Source: Branchiostoma floridae | Taxonomy: Eukaryota > Chordata > Leptocardii > Amphioxiformes > Branchiostomatidae | Direction of reading: 5' to 3' | Assembly (NCBI RefSeq): GCF_000003815.2 | Contig: NC_049982.1 | Coordinates: forward strand, 16,044,621-16,108,620 | DNA length: 64,000 nt | Notes under the pieces: model-generated | What the model was told of the DNA's origin: nothing | Seen by the model: the letters and a program-made list of their open reading frames with translations, nothing else | Databases searched by the model: none | Position numbers and translations under genes: made by a program | In this document: in pieces, positions 48,718 through 60,843 of the stretch | Layout: each line of letters opens with the position of its first letter | How positions within the stretch are numbered: position 1 is the first letter of the stretch

Positions 48718-50409
48718 GAGGTCGTGGATCATATAGTTTTCATATTACCACGTGCACAGAGTGACAGGAAATGGATGAAGGCAAAACGGTCCCAGAATAA
48801 GGGGATTTACAGAAGTTACAGAAAGTGAGTTCAGAGTTGGTAGATTTAGTAATGTTTCTACATGGTGGGACAATTGGAAGACATTCCATGTTATAGGATC
48901 AGCGAAAGAGCCTACTGATTCACGGGGTGGTATTGTTTTGGGTCTGTCTTTCCGTACTTTCGCAATTTTATATTTTCTTTATGCTTGTTACGTTCAACGA
49001 AGAGAGACGATGGACGCATACACTGTTAACCAAAAGAAAAAAAAGAATATCAGAAACAGTTTGTGATATGAAATCTCGAAAATCTTCAGCATATTTTTGA
49101 CTGTTTATCGTTGTTAGATGCCACGAAGAATGAGTAATTCTACGTATGTCGGTGTCCCTTAAGGCCTAAGTGTACGTAGGTATCGAATTTGAAGAACTTT
49201 AGTTATGTATTTTGTCAGTGATTGAAATGTAATACCTTTAAGAATTGCAAGAAGTTGTGTTGCTCATGCCAAAAAAATTGACTGTGGATGGACAGACAAC
49301 TGCAATTCGAATAGGGGTGTAGGTAAAAATGCTCATTGTTCAAAGTGGCCTTTTTTGCTCATTTGTCAGAGGGTTTTTGTTTCAGTTGAGAAAATAGTTG
49401 ACATTTTCATAATAAGTTGTGTATTCTTTTCGATGAGGATTATCCGAACTTTTAACACAACAAATCTTGAAACAATCCCCTTCAACCTTCATAGCACACC
49501 CCTAACAAATCTTTATTACGTCAATTCTGGAACAATTTCAAACGCGGAGCCCTGACAACCATAATCGAACACCTTGGTAACGTCAACAGACCCCTGCAAC
49601 CTCCGACACGAGCAGACGTGTGCGCACATCTCTGCTGATTAGTGACTTCCCGTTTTGAACAGCGCGTGTGTTAGAGCCACACAGTCCGGGAAATCGTTCA
49701 CCAGTCGTGCCTGCACCCTGAGTGACAATGACCTCACCGTAAACACCGAAGCGAAGAAGTTAGGGGCAGCTGAAAACTTGCCCATCACCTGAGAACATTT
49801 GGAGGACTCCCCTGACGCCATCCTGCAGCACCCGTAGTCTCCGCAAGGGGCGTTCCATCCCAAAGTCCCCTGGGAAGTCTGAGTTCTATCTCCGTTTCCA
49901 CACTGCTGTCCAGCTGAGCAAGATGGGTTAGAGAAAAGTCACGATACCGCCGGGCCTGGGTGCCTTCAGGGGCACTTAAGGACCAAAGACTCTGGCACTG
50001 AGAACTTTTTATTGTTTATCACAGACTTTAACTTAAGACTATGTTCGTCGTTCTTTTACAAGTTAACGTGAGTTTTATTCAAGTTTCAACAAGACAAGAG
50101 AAAGGTAAGTAACGTTAAATATCATATTAACTGCTTTGGAGTTAGAAAGCGCGATCATGAGGTGTAAGGGGTCATATTTCAACAGTTTACCGGTATAAAA
50201 CGCCACAAGAAGTTTATGAAGCCCAACACATGTCGCTATAAATTGTAGCGCTTTGTTCACGGCGCGCTTCTGGTCCGGAGGCGACAACTGGATTGACCAG
50301 GACGTGTTTCAGCCGCCCCCCTCCCACAGGCAGCTGGGCGGGAAAAACGTTTCAGAATTTAGAAGCTGTATAAAACTCTTTTCAACTCTAGTTAAGGGCA
50401 AACTTTGAA

Positions 50410-51169
50410 GCAAAACTACCGAAGTCACGGGTAAATTTCTCATCACTCGGTATCCAGTGATGAAGTCGCGTCGTCACTGGCTTACCAGTGGGGTATATTT
50501 ATCGTCACTAGTTTTCCAGTGATGAGGAAACTTCAGCTGGTAAACCAGTGACGACAAATATTCAGTTTACTGAAGGAAAAGGAATCATCGTTTCAGTTGA
50601 GGGGATTTGAAAGTTAGCACTTAAAGTTATACTAGCGTCACCTCTGCAAGTCCCCACACTCCCGGACCAAATCTAACAGTAACACGCCGCTATGGCGACA
50701 TGTGAATTAGGGTGTTTTTGTTGCATATCGAAGTCAGCATTGGAACGTTCTAGTGCTAATAGAACGTGGTCACTGGAAGCCCAGTGCCGAAATAATTTCA
50801 TCACTCGGTGTCCAGTGCCGAAGAGTCACTCATCACTGGAAAACCCAGTGAGTAACCGGTGACCTCGGTGGTTCCGCACTCGGTTTCCAGTGACGAATGA
50901 CGTTCATCACTGGGCCCCGAGTGACGAGCGGAGTTCATCACTGGGTCCCGAGTGACGAGCGGAGTTCATCACTGGAAACCGAGTGACGAGTCAAGATTCA
51001 TCACTGGAATTCCAGTGCCGAGAGAGCTTCATCACTGGAACAAAGCAATTCATCACTGGAAAACCAGTGACGAACTTTCTTCGTCACTGGGCATCCAGTG
51101 CCGACGCCATTTGAATATACGTTCGTCACTGGACGCCCAGTGAGGAACCCGTGACTTTCGTAGCCTTGC
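50410..51169. mobile_element. 760-base hAT-like element made of hairpin repeats, only in unit 2
   Basis: Flanked by the direct repeat AACTTTGAA (50401-50409 and 51170-51178); unit 1 has a single copy at the empty site near 41060. Ends GCAAAACTACCGAAGTCACG and the reverse complement of the right end agree at most positions. An 8-9 base target duplication points to the hAT superfamily. The interior is mostly an array of short palindromes of the type TCATCACTGG...CCRAGTGACGA, more than fifteen of them, each able to fold as a hairpin. Confidence 0.88.
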
Positions 51170-51316
51170 AACTTTGAATGTGTATTCCTTGATGTTATTC
51201 GGATTTGTTGATAGTAAGGTTAGCCCCATGACTGAGTTATCCTGCTAAAACCTAAGTGTGCTAGGTACATCTTTATGTATTTAATGATGTGGTAACATTT
51301 TGCTGTTATCTACATG

Positions 51317-52407
51317 AACGGGAGGGGTCCAAAGTCCGTTAGGGGTCCAAACTCCGGTAGGATTTTAAAATCATTTTTGCGGAGATATGCATAAGTGTCT
51401 GCACATGATAAGTACAACTTCTTATGGACTAAACCTTGTTGTAAATATCTGAAAAGTCAGAGTATGTGTCCAAGTTGGTAATCCCCAACAGATAACGATT
51501 GAAAAAAATACATATGTTTGACGCCTTCCGTGCATGCTGACGAGCAAACTTATCGAGAACATGGCCCGGGAAACTCTTAAATTATTCATCGTCAAATACG
51601 AAATGTGAAAAGATACCACCACAGATGCGAAGGATATCTATACGACTTCCTAAAGAAGCACAGCTATGCCGTGTCTTTTATAGTTGGATAATCGGAGCTA
51701 AATTATGCCGCATGTTCACGACCTGTCGCCCCCGCCATCTTTGCCAATCACCTATGAAGGAAGCCGAGCGACGCTCAACACGATGGAGTTAGTCAACTCG
51801 TCAGTAGAGTACCGATCATTCAAGAAAATCGATCCCTACCGACTAAAGAAATCCTGTAGTCATTTCTGCTGTTAAAAACGAGGTTGAAGCGGGAAATTAA
51901 GAAGCCGAAAGTGAAAAAGTGTAATCATAGGCAGACGTAAACAAATGTGCCGCCATTTTCATTTTTGGCGACAGGTTGGTTTCGCCGTGAGAGGTAAACC
52001 TTTTAACTAAACGTATTAAAATATGCAGCGTAATTCAAAATATTGCATATATTTGTGACAAGAAAATAGTATTGCAGAAGTTAAGTGTTATTTCGCATCC
52101 ATAGGACGCTTAAAAATATACAGAGATAACTTGGTTGTGAACTTATCGGAGTTTGGACCCCCTTTTTGTGTTAGAACGTTCCACTGAAACGCAAGTCAAA
52201 ACCTGCCAATAGTTTCGCGCGCTATCAAACTACAGTTCGGTAGTTGCTGCCGTTAAATGAAATGTATGTCTGCACAGCTTCAATCACAGTTATATGGTTG
52301 TTAACAAGATCTTGACTTATTTTTGATGGGTCCTCAGTAAAATGTACGATGACAAAAGCCATGCGCATTCACTTAGAACAGTAACCGGACATTGGATCCC
52401 CCCCGTT
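51317..52407. mobile_element. 1091-base DNA transposon present only in unit 2
   Basis: Ends AACGGGAGGGGTCCAAAGTC and, inverted, AACGGGGGGGATCCAATGTC. A related subterminal motif, GGGGTCCAAACTCCG, lies at 51342 and inverted at about 52150. Unit 1 is empty at about 41211. The target duplication is short and unclear (perhaps AAC, with a base lost at the left). No transposase is visible. Confidence 0.82.
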
Positions 52408-52665
52408 AACGTTACGTAGTTTTTGAATGTCGCACACTTTTGTGAGAAAGTTTGATACGGAATGTAATGAACAAATCCTTAAGGACTAATGTGCATAAAA
52501 TATAAATTCAGTGATTTTGCTGTAGCATAATTGGTCGATGAAAACACCTCCACATCAGTTTTGAATCCCTGATTAGTGATAGATTCTTTACTTTTATATC
52601 TATGTTTCATGTATTAACAATAATAAAGAAACATTTCTAAAGTTGCATGCTGCATGTTAGAGGGG

Positions 52666-53600
52666 CTTTCAAAAAGTGATGCCTCCCGGTTTATAGCAAG
52701 CTCATTTTTTCCTCAAATGAGTTGAAATTTGGCACAAAGGAAGGTAAAGGCAAATGTTTTCTTGAGATTGAGATATCTCAATTTGTTGTTCAGGTTTTTT
52801 ATGAGTGACTGAGTTGAGTTCAAGATGACCACACCCTTGTTATCCTGTCGGAAGATATTAGAGGTTCAATTAACGTGCAATTGACGATGTCCCAGACTCA
52901 CCAGTAGCTATTATACGAAACAAACTGCACATATACATTTGTATCAAGTTGAATTTCTCTATAAGCTACATGCCTATTTTCATTTTTTATATCCAATCAT
53001 TTATTCTTTTTTTTTGTTCCTCGGGTGAAGTATTAAAGGTATGAGGGTTTGTGGATTAGGGGTGGGCTGCTTAAAGTTTCTGTAACCCAGTTTTATTAAC
53101 TGAGAGGTATCAAACTTAGTCCACTTCTTGGTCTTGAAAAAGTTTTGATAACTGTGCCAAGTTTCGTATCTTTTAGCTAGTAGAAAAGCAGTCTAAAAAA
53201 ACTTAAGTCAACAAATTACGTATTTGGCTATCAATCAAACTGTCTGTAATATAGCAACTTGCTCCATTCTAGTGGCTGCAAAAGGTGAACCATTGAGAGT
53301 TCAGACATGAATTTTGGCATGTAATCTATTGAGATATTTGTTATTATACAGGTGAAATTTTGCATCCTGCAATAGTTTTAAAAGGGTCAGATTCAGAGGA
53401 ATTGATCTCCTGACAACCATTCAAGGGTGCTGCCATCTTGAACGCAACTCAGTCACTCATAAAAACCAACAAATTGATCAATTGATCGATCTCAAGAAGA
53501 CATATGCCTTCAACTTTGTTCCAAATTTCCAGTCATTCTATGAAAAAAATGAGCCTACTATAAAAGTGGTGGCATTACTTTTTGAACAACCCTCATCACA
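52666..53600. mobile_element. Mariner-like relic in unit 2
   Basis: Counterpart of 41463-42330, with ends GAGGGGCTTTCAAAAAGTGA and ACTTTTTGAACAACCCTC. It keeps about 65 bases near 52810-52880 that unit 1 has lost. Confidence 0.6.
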
Positions 53601-53712
53601 CAATGATTATTGTTAAGCAGACAGCTCTCCAAAATCACACAGGATTTCTTCAGCAAATCCTGACATTTTGTTTCCTTTCCTCTATCAGTACTGTAGCTAA
53701 ACAGAAAGCAAT

Positions 53713-56658
53713 ATGAGCAACTCTAAGAAGGATAGCCCAGCCCTGCGGCAACAGAAGTACTCAAATACTATCATCCGTGGACGTCGCCACGCCCCCACCC
53801 CTGAAGCCGTCCCACCATCCACTCTCCTGGACGCACCCCCTCTGTCTCCTGTCCCGCTGCCTTCACCACCAAAGCAGCCTCTACCTGAGTCGAGGTACCG
53901 CCGACCAAAACACCTGGTCACCAACCTGAACAAGAGACAGCCAGTTCCTCAGGGTGGATTCACAGCAGTCAACAGGTATTAAAAAAAATGTATCAAGTTC
54001 CATGTACATATGTCCTTCGTAAAAAGGGTTTTTATCAGTATCTGTTCATCAGAAGTCAAATATGTCTTGTAGTAATAGTCCTTTATTTTTCTCTTGGCAC
54101 AGATATTCTAAGACTCCCACACACCCAGATGAAAATTCAAAGGTGTTTGAAGAATACGCTGAAAGGCTCACAAACATTCAGCAAAAACAGGACTGCATGG
54201 GAGAGGGCAAACCACGACCAAGGAGACCCCCCAGACGTAATAAGACCCCAGCTCCCGTCTCCATGATGATGGACTCTCTGGAAAATGAAAACATGTCAGA
54301 GAACGAGCTCTACAAGAGAAAGAAGGAGACTATTAAAAAGGTACAAGATTCCATGGGAGTTGACAAAACAAACACAAGAAAAGCTCGCAACGCAGCTAAA
54401 CCTCCCACCTCCAGGAAGACTGTCGAAGAGCAGCAAGTATTCTCACTCGGACATCATGAGGAGAGAAGCCCAACACCAGCAGAATATGATGACTGCAAGT
54501 TGATGGATGAAATAGTCCAAGAATTCAGATCTTACCAGAAAACCAGAGCTCTCACACCCACAAAAAACAGGGGAGAAGACGGGAGGAATGTTGGCAGGAT
54601 GGCCGAGAAGATGATGGAAGGAGATCTACACACAAAACCCAAGTCCATCAAGACTAAGAAGGGAAAAACTTGTGTCAAGATGTCACCAAACAACCAAGCA
54701 AATGTTGGTCAAGACAAGATGAGTGTGACGTCTCATGAGGTGTATACCCCTGACTGGGAGGAGGAAGGTCGAGCACAGAGCAGATTGAACAAGACATCAC
54801 AGTCTGGACGCCTCAGCATGATAAGCAATACATCCACAATGGAGAGGGGAAAAGATTTTGAAGTGTATTTATATACTCCTGACTGGGAGGAGGAAGGCCA
54901 GGTGCAGAGTAACACATCATCACAGTGTGGACACCTGAGCAGGGTGAGTAACACAGCCACGATGGAGAGGGGAAAAGATGATGGAGTCTACACTCCTGAC
55001 TGGGAGGAGGACGATGGAGTACAGAAGTTTCACAAGACGTCCCGACAGTCTGGACACCTCAGCAGAGTGGACAACACACCCACGATGGACTGTGTGATGC
55101 ATGACCTTGACTTGGAGGAGGACGGTCAAGTTCAGAGCCTGTACAGCACGTCCCCGCAGTCTGGACACCTCAGCAGAGAGGACAGCACACCCATTACAGA
55201 TACAACCAAAGATTGGATGTACCACATCAGAAAAGTTGGGCTGGAGGAGATGATGGAGTCAGGCAAGAGCAGGGATGAAGACAGTCTACACAGGAAGACA
55301 AACATCCATGGCAAAACGACCAACAAGACGCACCAGGCAAGAAAGGAGAGGCTGGTCTTACCTAGCCTGACTGCTGATCCTGGACTGACTCTGCAGGGGA
55401 GCAAACTTCAAACACCTGGTGAGTTTTGTACTGTAGGGAGCAAACTTCAAACACCTGGTGAGTTTTGTACTGTAGGGAGCAAACTTCAAACACCTGGTGA
55501 GTTTTGTACTGTAGGGGCCAAACTTCATACACCTGGTAAGTTTTGTACTGTAGGGACCAAACTTCAAACACCTGGTGAGTTTTGTACTGTAGGGACCAAA
55601 CTTCAAACACCTGGTGAGTTTTGTACTGTAGGGACCAAACTTCATACACCTGGTGAGTTTTGTACTGTAGGGACCAAACTTCATACACCAGGTGAGTTTT
55701 GTACTGTAGGGACCAAACTTCATACACCAGGTGAGTTTTGTACTGTAGGGACCAAACTTCAAACACCTGGTGAGTTTTGTACTGTAGGGACCAAACTTCA
55801 AACACCTGGTGAGTTTTGTACTGTAGGGAACCAAACTTCATACACCTGGTGAGTTTTGTACCAAACTTCATACACCTGATGAGTTTTGTAGTGGAGGTTC
55901 AGTCACTGTTGAAAAGAAGATGCCCAGCCTTTCCCAGATGTTGTGACAGCTGTAGTCTTATTTCATTTTCATAAATGTTGTAGAGATGAAGCTTGTACAA
56001 TTGTCATGCTTTTCCCTAATGCCTTGCAATTGGATTTAGAGTTGGCATGAGCAAAATGGTAGACTGTGTAGCCACATACTACCCAAGCACTTACATCTGA
56101 TCCAGTATTCACTTTGCACTCCCATGAGTTAATCTCCCATCTATCCTGTTTTCTACAGGTGTCAGCCTCCCTTCCATAGGAGATGGGAAAGGTGTCATGT
56201 CTGCTGCTGCCCAAACCAACGTCCCAGATGAGGACATGGGAACAACGTTGCCCCAAGTGAGTGTTGTATTTACATTGACAATGTTTCTAACTGCTTTAGC
56301 AGTAAACGTTGTAACAACCTTGGAAAGAAAGACATAATGTGTATTGTTGTATGACAGAGGGAGTAATGAGTGATTGTCTAGTGAAACTTCCCTCCCAGAG
56401 ACAGAATGGCTGAAACTGTAGCAGCTACTCTCCAGTCCTCTAACAGTTTGTTCTCTCTATCATGCATACCAGCTGCAGTTTGGCACCACAAGAGTGGGGA
56501 AGTCCACATCAGATACCGTGACCTTCAAACAGCCGAGCGACAAGTCCAAAGTCCGCAGCACCAAGCGGCGCCAGAAGACTGACCGCAACACGCTGAAGGA
56601 CAAGAAGTCCCAGAAACGGCGCCGTGACAGCTCCAGCATCTCGTCACCTGACTTGTGA
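53713..56658 (+). CDS. Gene E-prime: unrecognised TPDWEEEG-repeat protein (unit 2)
   Basis: Exons 53713-53975, 54103-55418, 56159-56256, 56473-56658; 620 residues if the first array donor is used. It is the close paralogue of gene E, with the same splice sites and phases. It keeps a repeat segment (ATMERGKDDGVY) that gene E has lost in frame, so E-prime has the more complete set of TPDWEE repeats. Both copies keep intact frames and differ by mainly single codon changes, which suggests both are functional or very recently duplicated. No known domain is seen. The alternative 3' splice to about 57267 is also present. Confidence 0.75.
55402..55893 (+). repeat. Minisatellite with a 5' splice site in nearly every unit (gene E-prime)
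   Basis: Thirteen units, eleven of them in frame at 39 bases each, so read-through would add repeated KLQTPGEFCTVGT to the protein. Unit 12 has the extra A that leads to the TGG TGA stop. The last unit has lost its GT (CTGATGAG). The first three units read AGCAAACTTCAAACACC, a variant rarely seen in unit 1. Confidence 0.92.
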
Positions 56659-58204
56659 GTTGGGTGCAACAGTGGGCACCTTACCATTGTGTCCATGATA
56701 TTTATTGGCAATGGTTCATGTAACTACATGTGTATACATTTTATGTTTAACTGTGCATTATTGTGCATTATGTTTGTCCCATGCCTTTTTTGCATGTACA
56801 ACTCAGTATAGAATGTTTAGACACAAATTACTGTAATTCCTGATTTTTTCAATGTTCACGGTTTTCATGGTGATGACTGTAACATGAACTTATCATTACC
56901 GATAACATATAATTCGTTCACCGTGAACATTTAGTTCCGAGAACAAGTTAGATTTTCTCAGACCGTCAAAGTTTGTATCGAGAAGACAAAGTGAATTACA
57001 GTATGCTAAAAAACAGAATAATATGACATTCCTTACCTTATTGCACAGTCCCAGATGCAATGTTTAGACAAATCATGCTGGAACATCAAAATGGCATAGA
57101 TCTGACTTTGAGGTTTTTATCATACAGTCCCAAATAAGATGTTTAGACAAATTATGCTAGAAAACAGAATCCGATTTTAATATCCCCACCTTATCGTTCA
57201 GCATCAGGTATATGTGAGTCATAATTATTGTTCTACATGTGATCAATACTGCAACAAAACCTACAGGTGTTGCACGCACAGTTGGGGTGGGGAAGGGGAC
57301 GTCAGGACCAACTCCACAGATAGGAGGCTCTCGTCTCTTACAGACTGTCCAACCTCTCCCACTGCACCATCGATCTGATATGTTTGCGCCGTGCAGTGAG
57401 AGATGGCTGCCCTGCACCCGGTCTGCCAATCGGGATGTCGGGCCCCATCCTCACTTCACCCCACAACCATGTCAGGTTGTTGCAGTGGTGGGAGGGTGGA
57501 CTAGTCTGTCAGGGACTTGTGCCTCCTGTCTGTGTGAGGGGGTCTTGTACTGAACTGGAACTAACCCAGCTGTGGTGGAACTGTACTGTGTGGTCTGGTG
57601 TAGTTTGAGTGGGATCATCTCATGTGAGCCATCTATGACAGACTGTATCATGTAACACTGAGTAGGACTGGTGTGTGGAGAAACTTACACATGAGGTGGT
57701 CTCCAGTAGTACTTGTGGAGGTGGGAGTGTCCAGTTCCTGTACAAGTCTGAAGACTTGTCCACTTCCTGTTATATTACTGTGGGATTCGTCCAATACCTG
57801 TAGGTCCTGTTACAATTTAACAAGTGTAGTTTATACACCTATGTGTGCATGTGAGTGTAATGTGGTGGACTTAGTAGGTAATTTCATTATTTGTGGCATT
57901 TTTGATTATTCGAACTTGATAATGTAAGTGTAATGTTCTTAATTTTGTCAGCTGTCTCAATCCAAAGGATTATCTATGAAAACTAAAAGGACTAATATAA
58001 CCAAGAAATATGACTTTAACAAAGACTGCACACTTAAAAAACATGCATTGTCACAATATTCATAGGAATTTTCATTTTTGTTCACTAGAAAATTATTTTT
58101 CTCATACGGCTCCATTATAGCAGGTTGGACTCTGAAATTCTACTTGATAACTATGTCATATATAATATCTGTGCTGTCTCTATTGTGTATTCTGAAGTTG
58201 TGTA

Positions 58205-58560
58205 AATATGCTATCTATACATGTTGACATGCGTTGTGTAAATTACTATTTGTACATGTTGACATGTGTTGTGTAAATATGCTATCTATACATGTTGACA
58301 TGTGTTGTGTAAATATGCTATTTGTACATGTTGACATGTGTTGTGTAAATATGCTATTTTTACATGTCAACATGATATGTGTAAATATGCTATCTGTACA
58401 AGTTAACATGTGTTGTGTAAATATGCTATTTGTACATGTTGACATGTGTTTTGTAAATATGCTATTTGTACATGTTGACATGTGTTTTGTAAATATGCTA
58501 TTTGTACATGTTGACATGAACTTTGTAAATATGCTGTCTGTACATGTTGATATGAGTGTG
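58205..58560. repeat. 36-base minisatellite (unit 2)
   Basis: About ten units of the same 36-base sequence as in unit 1, with one unit inverted in sense at 58365-58378 (TGTCAACATGATA in place of TGTTGACATG). Confidence 0.9.
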
Positions 58561-58689
58561 ACATGTGGTACATGCTATCTGTACCAGTTAACGTATCTGC
58601 AGTACATTGCCAATAAATACAACTAAGTGAATACATGTATTCTGGCTCAGTCTCTCTCTGTCTTCTATTGGACCTAAAGTATGTAAAAC

Positions 58690-59085
58690 TGTTGCCTCTG
58701 TCCCTGGTGCTGACAAGTACATCAATAAAACGGTGCTCCTGTCCCTACATAATAAACCAACAAGACTGGTGGCCCTGTCCCGTCTTGACACACAAACCAG
58801 ACAGGTATCCCAGCCCTAAATGCTGAATAACACATCAACAACACTGTCACTGGTGCTCGTGTCCCTGAATGACGCACCAACAAGACCGCTACCTCTGTCC
58901 TTGGTGCTGAATAACACTTTAACAACACTGTAACTGATGCCCCTGTCCCCACACGACACACCAACAAGACCGCTGCCCCTGTCCTTAGCACTGAATAATG
59001 CATTAACAACACTGTCACGGATGCCCCTGTCCCCACGACACACCAACAAGACCGGTGTCCCTGTCCTTGGTGCTGAATAACATCG
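58690..59085. repeat. Tandem repeat of about 85 bases (unit 2)
   Basis: Same repeat family as 47597-48080, with about one unit fewer. Confidence 0.8.
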
Positions 59086-59100
59086 AACCCCTGTTTTTGG

Positions 59101-59242
59101 TAGCCTGGGTACCATCCAAGTTGTAGTTTGCTCCTTTGTTCGCTTCTGCTAATAGAGAAGCGAATGTATATAGTGCATGATAGACGTATGCAGTGTATAA
59201 TAAACGTCAGAGCGAACTACAACCCGGATGGTACCCAGGCTA
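59101..59242. mobile_element. Palindromic MITE (unit 2)
   Basis: Counterpart of 48104-48242, with inverted ends TAGCCTGGGTACCATCC and GGATGGTACCCAGGCTA. Confidence 0.85.
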
Positions 59243-60843
59243 TGTCCTTGGTGCTGAATGATATTTGAACAACAATGTCAGAGGTATCCCTGTCCTTGGT
59301 ACAGAATGACACCTCAACATCACTGCACTATCCCCTCAGCTGAGTAAATAACAGACCAAAAGACATCGCCTGAGGCTTAAGGTCATGACAATATGACATA
59401 AAATGGTAACTCTATACTCACGATTACCCATTGCAATACTTGCAAAACAGGGACAAAATAAAAATTAAATTTTGTTAAGATATTGAATTCTTCTATGAGT
59501 ACAAGTTCAAACATATTCACCATAAACAATTGCCGAATTGTACCATGCCCATTTCATGAACTTGAAAATGTCATGGAATAAGAATTTTCCAGGGTGCAGA
59601 GGGGTATTGCATAGAAACCTTTGGATATCAAAGGCATCAAATGTTAGTAAGTCTAACATGCAGCGTGCATGCAGATCCCGCTAAATACCCTCCTCGGCTC
59701 CATGTTGAATTACTTTCAAAAGTAATGTTGTCTGCCATGTCTCTTTTGTATACGCTGCTTTTGCAGAAACGACAAACCAAAGACCATAAATGGAAAAACG
59801 TTTAATTAACAGCGTGTAGTCTTTGCCCTATTTTGACATACTGAAAAATTCGCTCGTCTTTTCTTGGCGAAGGTAGCTAAACCTAAATGATCAAAACAAG
59901 AACAAATAGAAGGGTCAGCAGCTATTTAAATTGGGATCACATTTCAAGTCGTGTTACGTTACATGGCTCACCTACAACGTAAGCAGATCCGTCTTAATTG
60001 TCAAGGTTGAGTTATTTGCGACTCTCAATATAACCGACTCTTGGTGTAAACTGCGTAACTGACATGTCTCATTGAGAGTCGCACCGTTATATCTGCAACG
60101 CAGCCAAGTATACTTTACTGACCTTTAATTTACACCTTCAAACTACCGAAATGTTTATATATCAATGATGTAAGTATTAACAACAAATTGTTCGCACCTG
60201 TGTCATCACAGACTTAAAGATGCTAGATGAAATAATTACGAATCGAGTTCGTAATAACTTACCATACGAAGTCATCGTCAATACAACAATCTTATACATG
60301 CAACAAATGAGGAAAATGGTTCTATCAACCAATGACATCATAGTCCCATACAGTCTCCTTTATAATAGATCAATATATTGTCGCATCAATACTAAAATAC
60401 CTATTAACTCCAGGGAAATTCTTCAAAGGGGTTTATGCCTTAAAAAAGCTAAATAGTTATCTGTTTGCGTACACAATAAGTCAAGCGTCTTTCCATTACA
60501 ATTAGGGACTTTTGTCGCCTCACCGGATTTTTTTAGTTGTAGTAATTTCGACAGTTGATAAAGTAATGCATCATGTCGACTAAGAACAGCTAGCTGTCCT
60601 TTGCTAGGATATTTTCATATCTTATTCAACACATTGAGTTGCCATGGCATTTGCTTGTGATGTTTCATGTATCATGTGCCTTTTTGTGGTGGTTGTATGC
60701 TTCACACTCCGCACGCTCCAATTCCTCCGCTTCCAATTACATACTGCTTTCGTAAAAGCAAATTCACGTTATAGAAATCATTTTACAAATATAATAATAC
60801 ATCAACAACTCCAGGTATAAGACATATAGTGTTGTAAAGTACT

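Larger units (their letters stand above)
48718..53712. other. Unit 2 sequence left of gene E-prime: no confident gene
   Basis: Holds two private transposons and the mariner-like relic at about 52666-53600. The two unexplained minus-strand frames shared with unit 1 are at 50075-50323 and 49639-49863. Confidence 0.5.
48718..59300. repeat. Duplicated unit 2 (about 10.6 kb) with gene E-prime
   Basis: Tandem copy of 38160 to about 48285 in the same orientation. It differs by two private transposon insertions (50410-51169, 51317-52407), by absence of the 1198-base element of unit 1, and by array lengths. Confidence 0.95.
56659..60843. other. Unit 2 sequence right of gene E-prime and spacer to gene D-prime
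   Basis: Holds a 3' UTR with AATAAA at 58612-58617, the MITE at about 56828-57003, the 36-base minisatellite (58205-58560), the 85-base repeat (58690-59085) and the palindromic MITE (59101-59242). From 59300 to 60843 there is no convincing gene; 59912-60130 matches 48297-48500. Confidence 0.6.

Noticed and set aside
60220-60456. 78-codon frame left of gene D-prime
   Set aside because: AT-rich, isolated, and without any coding or regulatory support.
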